A DNA stretch of 64,000 nt, taken from NCBI GenBank assembly GCA_048594885.1, contig JBMDXB010000093.1, forward strand, positions 1-64,000, in the 5' to 3' direction. The notes under the pieces are model-generated. The model worked only from the letters and a program-made list of their open reading frames with translations, was not told the DNA's origin and searched no databases. The stretch's first letter is position 1. The number at the start of each line of letters is the position of its first letter. Position numbers and translations under genes: made by a program. This stretch comes from JBMDXB01 sp048594885. GTDB taxonomy: Bacteria > Acidobacteriota > Vicinamibacteria > Vicinamibacterales > 2-12-FULL-66-21. Shown piece after piece: positions 61,701-64,000 of the stretch.

Positions 61701-64000
61701 AACCCGACGTCGCTGTCGTTCAGCGCGACACGAGCGGGAGCGAACCCGGCGAGCCAGACCGTTGCCTTGACCAACGGCGGCGATGGCACGCTGTCATGGA
61801 CGGCGGCGAGCAACCAGACCTGGCTAACCGTGTCTCCCACGAGCGGCAGTGGCAACGCCACGCTGACCGCCTCGATCGACATCACGGGCCTGGCCGCCGG
61901 CACCCACAACGCGACGATCACGGTGACGGATGCGGAGGCGTCCAACTCGCCGCAAACCGTCGCGGTGACGCTCACGGTCAATCCGATCTCGCGCTCGATC
62001 GTGCTGAACCCGACGACACTGTCGTTCAGCGCGACGCGGCTGGGGCCGAACCCGGCGAATCAGACCATCGCGCTGAGCAACGGCGGCGACGGTGACCTGT
62101 CGTGGACAGCCTCGAGCAATCAGTCCTGGTTGACCGTGTCGCCCGGGAGCGGCACCGGCAATGCCACGCTGACGGCGTCGGTCAACACTTCTGGTCTGAC
62201 GGCAGGCACGCACAATGCGACGATCACGGTGACCGACGCGGGCGCCACCAACTCGCCGCAGACGGTCGCGGTGACGTTGACGCTTGCACCCGCACAGCGC
62301 TCCATCGTCCTCAGCCCGACGTCGCTGTCCTTCAGCGCAACGCGCCTCGGACCGAATCCCGCGAATCAGACGATCTCACTCACCAACGGTGGTGACGACA
62401 CGCTGTCGTGGACGGCGTCGAGCAATTCGGCGTGGCTGCTGGTGTCGCCGGCAAGTGGGACGGGCAACGCGACGCTCACGGCCTCGGTCGACGTGACGGG
62501 GCTGACCGCCGGCACCTACAACGGGATCATCACGGTCACCGATGCCGGCGCATCGAATTCGCCGCAAACCGTGGCCGTGACGCTGACCGTGACGCCGATC
62601 CCGCGCTCGATCGTGCTGAACCCAGCCACGCTGTCGTTCAGCGCGACGCGGCTCGGGCCGAATCCCGCAAATCAGACCATCGCGCTGACCAACGGCGGCG
62701 ATGGCGATCTGTCGTGGACGGCGTCGAGCAATCAGTCGTGGTTGACCGTGTCGCCGGCAAGCGGGACCGGCAACGCGACGCTGACGGCGTCGGTGAACAC
62801 GACGGGGTTGACCGCCGGCACGCACACCGCAACGATCACGGTCACCGACGCGGGCGCGACGAACTCGCCGCAGACGGTCTCGGTGGCGCTGACGCTCGCG
62901 CCGGCGCAGCGATCGATCGTGTTGAGCCCGACGTCGCTGTCGTTCAGCGCAACGCGCCTCGGGCCGAACCCGTCGAATCAATCGATCTCGCTGACCAACG
63001 GCGGCGATGACACCTTGTCGTGGGCGGCGTCGAGCAATCAACCCTGGTTGTTGGTCTCTCCCACGAGCGGCACCGGCAATGGGACGCTCACCGCGTCCGT
63101 CGATGTGACCGGGCTCGCCGCCGGCACCTATAACGCGACGATCACGGTCGCGGACGCCGGCGCATCGAACTCGCCGCAAACCGTCCCCGTGACGCTCACG
63201 GTTGCGCCGATCCCGCGCTCGATCGTGCTGGACCCGACCACGCTGTCGTTCAGCGCGACCCGTCTGGGCCCGAACCCCGCGAATCAGACCATCGCGCTGA
63301 CCAACGGCGGCGACGGCGAGCTGTCGTGGACGGCGTCGAGCAATCAGTCGTGGCTGAGCGTGTCGCCCACGGGCGGCACCGGCAACGCCACGCTCACGGC
63401 GTCGGTGGACATCACGGGTCTGTCCGCGGGCACCTACAACGGGACGATCACGATCGCGGATGCAGGCGCGACGAACTCGCCGCAGACGGTCTCAGTGACG
63501 CTGACGGTCAATGCGATCGCTCGCTCGATCGTGCTGAATCCAACCACCCTGTCGTTCAGCGCGACGCGGCTCGGGCCGAACCCTGCGAATCAGACCATCG
63601 CGCTGACCAACGGCGGCGACGGCACGCTGTCGTGGACGGCGTCGAGCAACCAGTCGTGGCTGGCCGTGTCGCCGGCGAGCGGCACCGGCGACGCCACGCT
63701 CACGGCGTCGGTCGACATCACCGGCCTGGCCGCGGGCACCTACAACGGCACCATCGCCGTGACGGACGGCGGCGCATCGAACTCGCCGCAAACCGTGGCG
63801 GTGACGCTGACCGTCGCGCCGAAGCAGAACAGCATCGCGCCGAGCCCGTCGTCGCTCACGTTCACCGCGAAGCGAACGACGAATCCGGCGACGCAGACGG
63901 TCGCCGTGAACAACACCGGCGACGGCACGCTCGCGTGGACGGCGTCGGTATCGACGCAGAGCGGCGGGAGTTGGCTCGCGGTATCGCCGTCGAGCGGCGG
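58800..64000 (+). CDS. Giant exported protein: beta-propeller-like N-terminus plus BACON-like repeats (3' end outside window)
   Basis: An open frame of at least 1733 codons that runs off the window. ATG 58800 with GAAGG about 13 bases upstream. Signal peptide at about residues 1-40 (LIWLVCLAVATAFTG, cleavage near LLAQS). Residues about 45-400 resemble a virginiamycin B lyase/streptogramin-lyase-type propeller (GEPRHVALDSAGRIWFTEFS, IGRLDPGTGVVNEW). From about residue 456 on come at least 12 repeats of about 102 residues with the BACON-like pattern SPxxLSFxA...GxLxWTAS...WLxVSPxSG...GLxAGTYNGTITV...NSPQTVxVTLTV. No cysteine or enzymatic motif was seen in the repeats. Likely a secreted or surface adhesin/glycan-binding protein. 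It follows two pseudopilin genes. Confidence 0.9.
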   Translation, partial: MSKSRTRRRGHAPVFPLIWLVCLAVATAFTGPRLLAQSTPTSAVVTEWDIFAATGGDGGASQNILGVLLDASGIAGPGGAVWTTSQYPLVRLGRLDPSASGSNYVEWRPVTSSEGGGTPFGLALNRGNGDVWLTMQGHPSFMMKVANSNTFRKFRTTYALIPAGIATASDNSAIAALPGKNFAGIGNAVMKIPRDPASGYVTATYWPVNGEPRHVALDSAGRIWFTEFSANRIGRLDPGTGVVNEWALPTGTGPVGLQMSGSTVCVASQGSAGALTGVVHCLDTGTNAFTRYARVTGDGFDYPQHVSLNSDGEVFVTEQNGSSVGFIAYANRATATVTTVTPTTRTVLPKTTRLTVTDTTVTPASYTISPTQTTLAGSDNGYGIVRFQLPSVSLTYPSPDTGHPQPVGVTSVLNDQGRGTGTVFIGEYFNGPIWGRRAAGRLARVQLTTASSPEPVIQTNPSSLEFTAVSGSAAPGSQSIGITEASAGSLSWTAAKSAAWLTLESASGSAPSSLTVSIDHTGLSAGTYTDTITIDDGVGGATAKTVTVTLNVTSPATIAVSPASMTFAASAGATAPPNQTISITNTGGGILDWTATATEAWIIVYPSSGTAPSNVTVGVDSSTLSAGSYSGTITIAAAGATNSPRTVSVSLTVSNATPTISLSPATLSFSATRLGANPASQTVSITNSGGGTLAWTASPSATWLSVSPSSGTAPATVTVAADITGLDAGTYNGTVTVAGTDASNSPQTIPVTLTVNAIPRSIVLSPTTLSFTATRNGANPANQTISLTNGGDGTLSWTASDDQSWLTVTGASGSGNATLTASVDITGLAAGTYNGTITVTDSGASNSPQTVAVTLTVNPIQRSIVLSPSSLSFTAIRETNPANQTISLTNGGDDTLSWTASSNQSWLTVSPSSGTGNATLTASVNVSGLTAGSYSATITVTDAGASNSPQTVAVTLTVNPIPRSIVLNPTSLSFSATRAGANPASQTVALTNGGDGTLSWTAASNQTWLTVSPTSGSGNATLTASIDITGLAAGTHNATITVTDAEASNSPQTVAVTLTVNPISRSIVLNPTTLSFSATRLGPNPANQTIALSNGGDGDLSWTASSNQSWLTVSPGSGTGNATLTASVNTSGLTAGTHNATITVTDAGATNSPQTVAVTLTLAPAQRSIVLSPTSLSFSATRLGPNPANQTISLTNGGDDTLSWTASSNSAWLLVSPASGTGNATLTASVDVTGLTAGTYNGIITVTDAGASNSPQTVAVTLTVTPIPRSIVLNPATLSFSATRLGPNPANQTIALTNGGDGDLSWTASSNQSWLTVSPASGTGNATLTASVNTTGLTAGTHTATITVTDAGATNSPQTVSVALTLAPAQRSIVLSPTSLSFSATRLGPNPSNQSISLTNGGDDTLSWAASSNQPWLLVSPTSGTGNGTLTASVDVTGLAAGTYNATITVADAGASNSPQTVPVTLTVAPIPRSIVLDPTTLSFSATRLGPNPANQTIALTNGGDGELSWTASSNQSWLSVSPTGGTGNATLTASVDITGLSAGTYNGTITIADAGATNSPQTVSVTLTVNAIARSIVLNPTTLSFSATRLGPNPANQTIALTNGGDGTLSWTASSNQSWLAVSPASGTGDATLTASVDITGLAAGTYNGTIAVTDGGASNSPQTVAVTLTVAPKQNSIAPSPSSLTFTAKRTTNPATQTVAVNNTGDGTLAWTASVSTQSGGSWLAVSPSSG
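60168..64000 (+). repeat. Tandem 306-bp coding repeats of the giant protein
   Basis: The repeat boundary (the Ser-Ile-Val codons) recurs at 61080, 61386, 61689, 61995, 62301, 62607, 62913, 63219, 63525 and 63831: spacing 306 bp except one 303. Three more diverged repeats begin near 60168, 60466 and 60771. The pair 61995-62606 is closely matched by the pair 62607-63218, showing duplication of a 612-bp dimer. The last copy is cut by the window. Confidence 0.93.

Noticed and set aside
60168..64000. CRISPR-like array
   Set aside because: Regular 306-bp spacing is coding repeat structure in an open frame, not short repeats with unique spacers.

Overview
This is a GC-rich bacterial chromosome segment. 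Genes are densely packed, with many 4-bp ATGA/GTGA overlaps and frequent GTG or TTG starts. The content suggests an Acidobacteriota genome, possibly the Vicinamibacteria: an ADOP-type duplicated orphan permease, a carboxypeptidase-regulatory/outer-membrane barrel protein, a GldA/F/G-like exporter, BACON-like repeats, and dispersed GC-rich palindromic intergenic repeats. This placement is inference from gene content; there is no rRNA or tRNA in the window. No phage, transposase, CRISPR array or tRNA was seen.

Layout. (1) 1-7171: purine synthesis and RNA modification, with a purS fragment carrying an in-frame TGA, purB, an M16 peptidase, rlmN, mtaB, purE and purD. (2) 7389-12408: rpsU, a double zinc-ribbon protein, a strong intrinsic terminator, then a two-gene RND efflux pair. 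(3) 12554-23049: a STAS protein, then a translationally coupled surface-glycan operon (UbiA-family prenyltransferase, DUF362, a coiled/Arg-rich protein, four GT4 glycosyltransferases in A-B-B'-A' order) and a convergent multi-TM GT39-like protein. (4) 22985-29488: an NtrC-type regulator, a 1000-residue PDZ/GAF/PAS histidine kinase and a barrel protein. (5) 29680-34888: a cyclase-family hydrolase, glgC, eno, gpmI and a small protein. (6) 35098-41937: a mutase large subunit, an OppD/OppF-like ATPase pair, an ADOP permease flanked by two related palindromic repeats, and a LolD/MacB-like ATPase. (7) 41956-58656: a dispersed MSHA-like type IV pilus or type II-like system (DnaJ-domain protein, MshE-like ATPase with a two-motif MshEN domain, a PilM-like/MshK-like fusion, secretin, ExeA-like ATPase, TPR protein, two pseudopilins). 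It is interleaved with a degenerate GGDEF-HTH protein, acs and a GldA/F/G exporter. (8) 58800-end: a giant exported protein with a beta-propeller-like N-terminus and at least 12 BACON-like repeats, running off the window.

How the genes may work together. Regions 7 and 8 read as a cell-surface programme. A pilus/pseudopilus machine whose motor carries a probable c-di-GMP-binding domain lies beside a GGDEF-derived DNA-binding protein and just upstream of a giant repeat protein that could be its cargo or adhesin partner. Region 3 probably makes a lipid-linked surface glycan. Several short repeat families sit exactly at gene junctions and may affect expression: heptamers before eno and after the GGDEF-HTH gene, GGCCCCCC octamers in the glycosyltransferase operon, and palindromes around the ADOP gene. 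The main sequence oddities are two in-frame TGA codons inside otherwise coding-looking frames (purS, and the small gene at 56599-57075).
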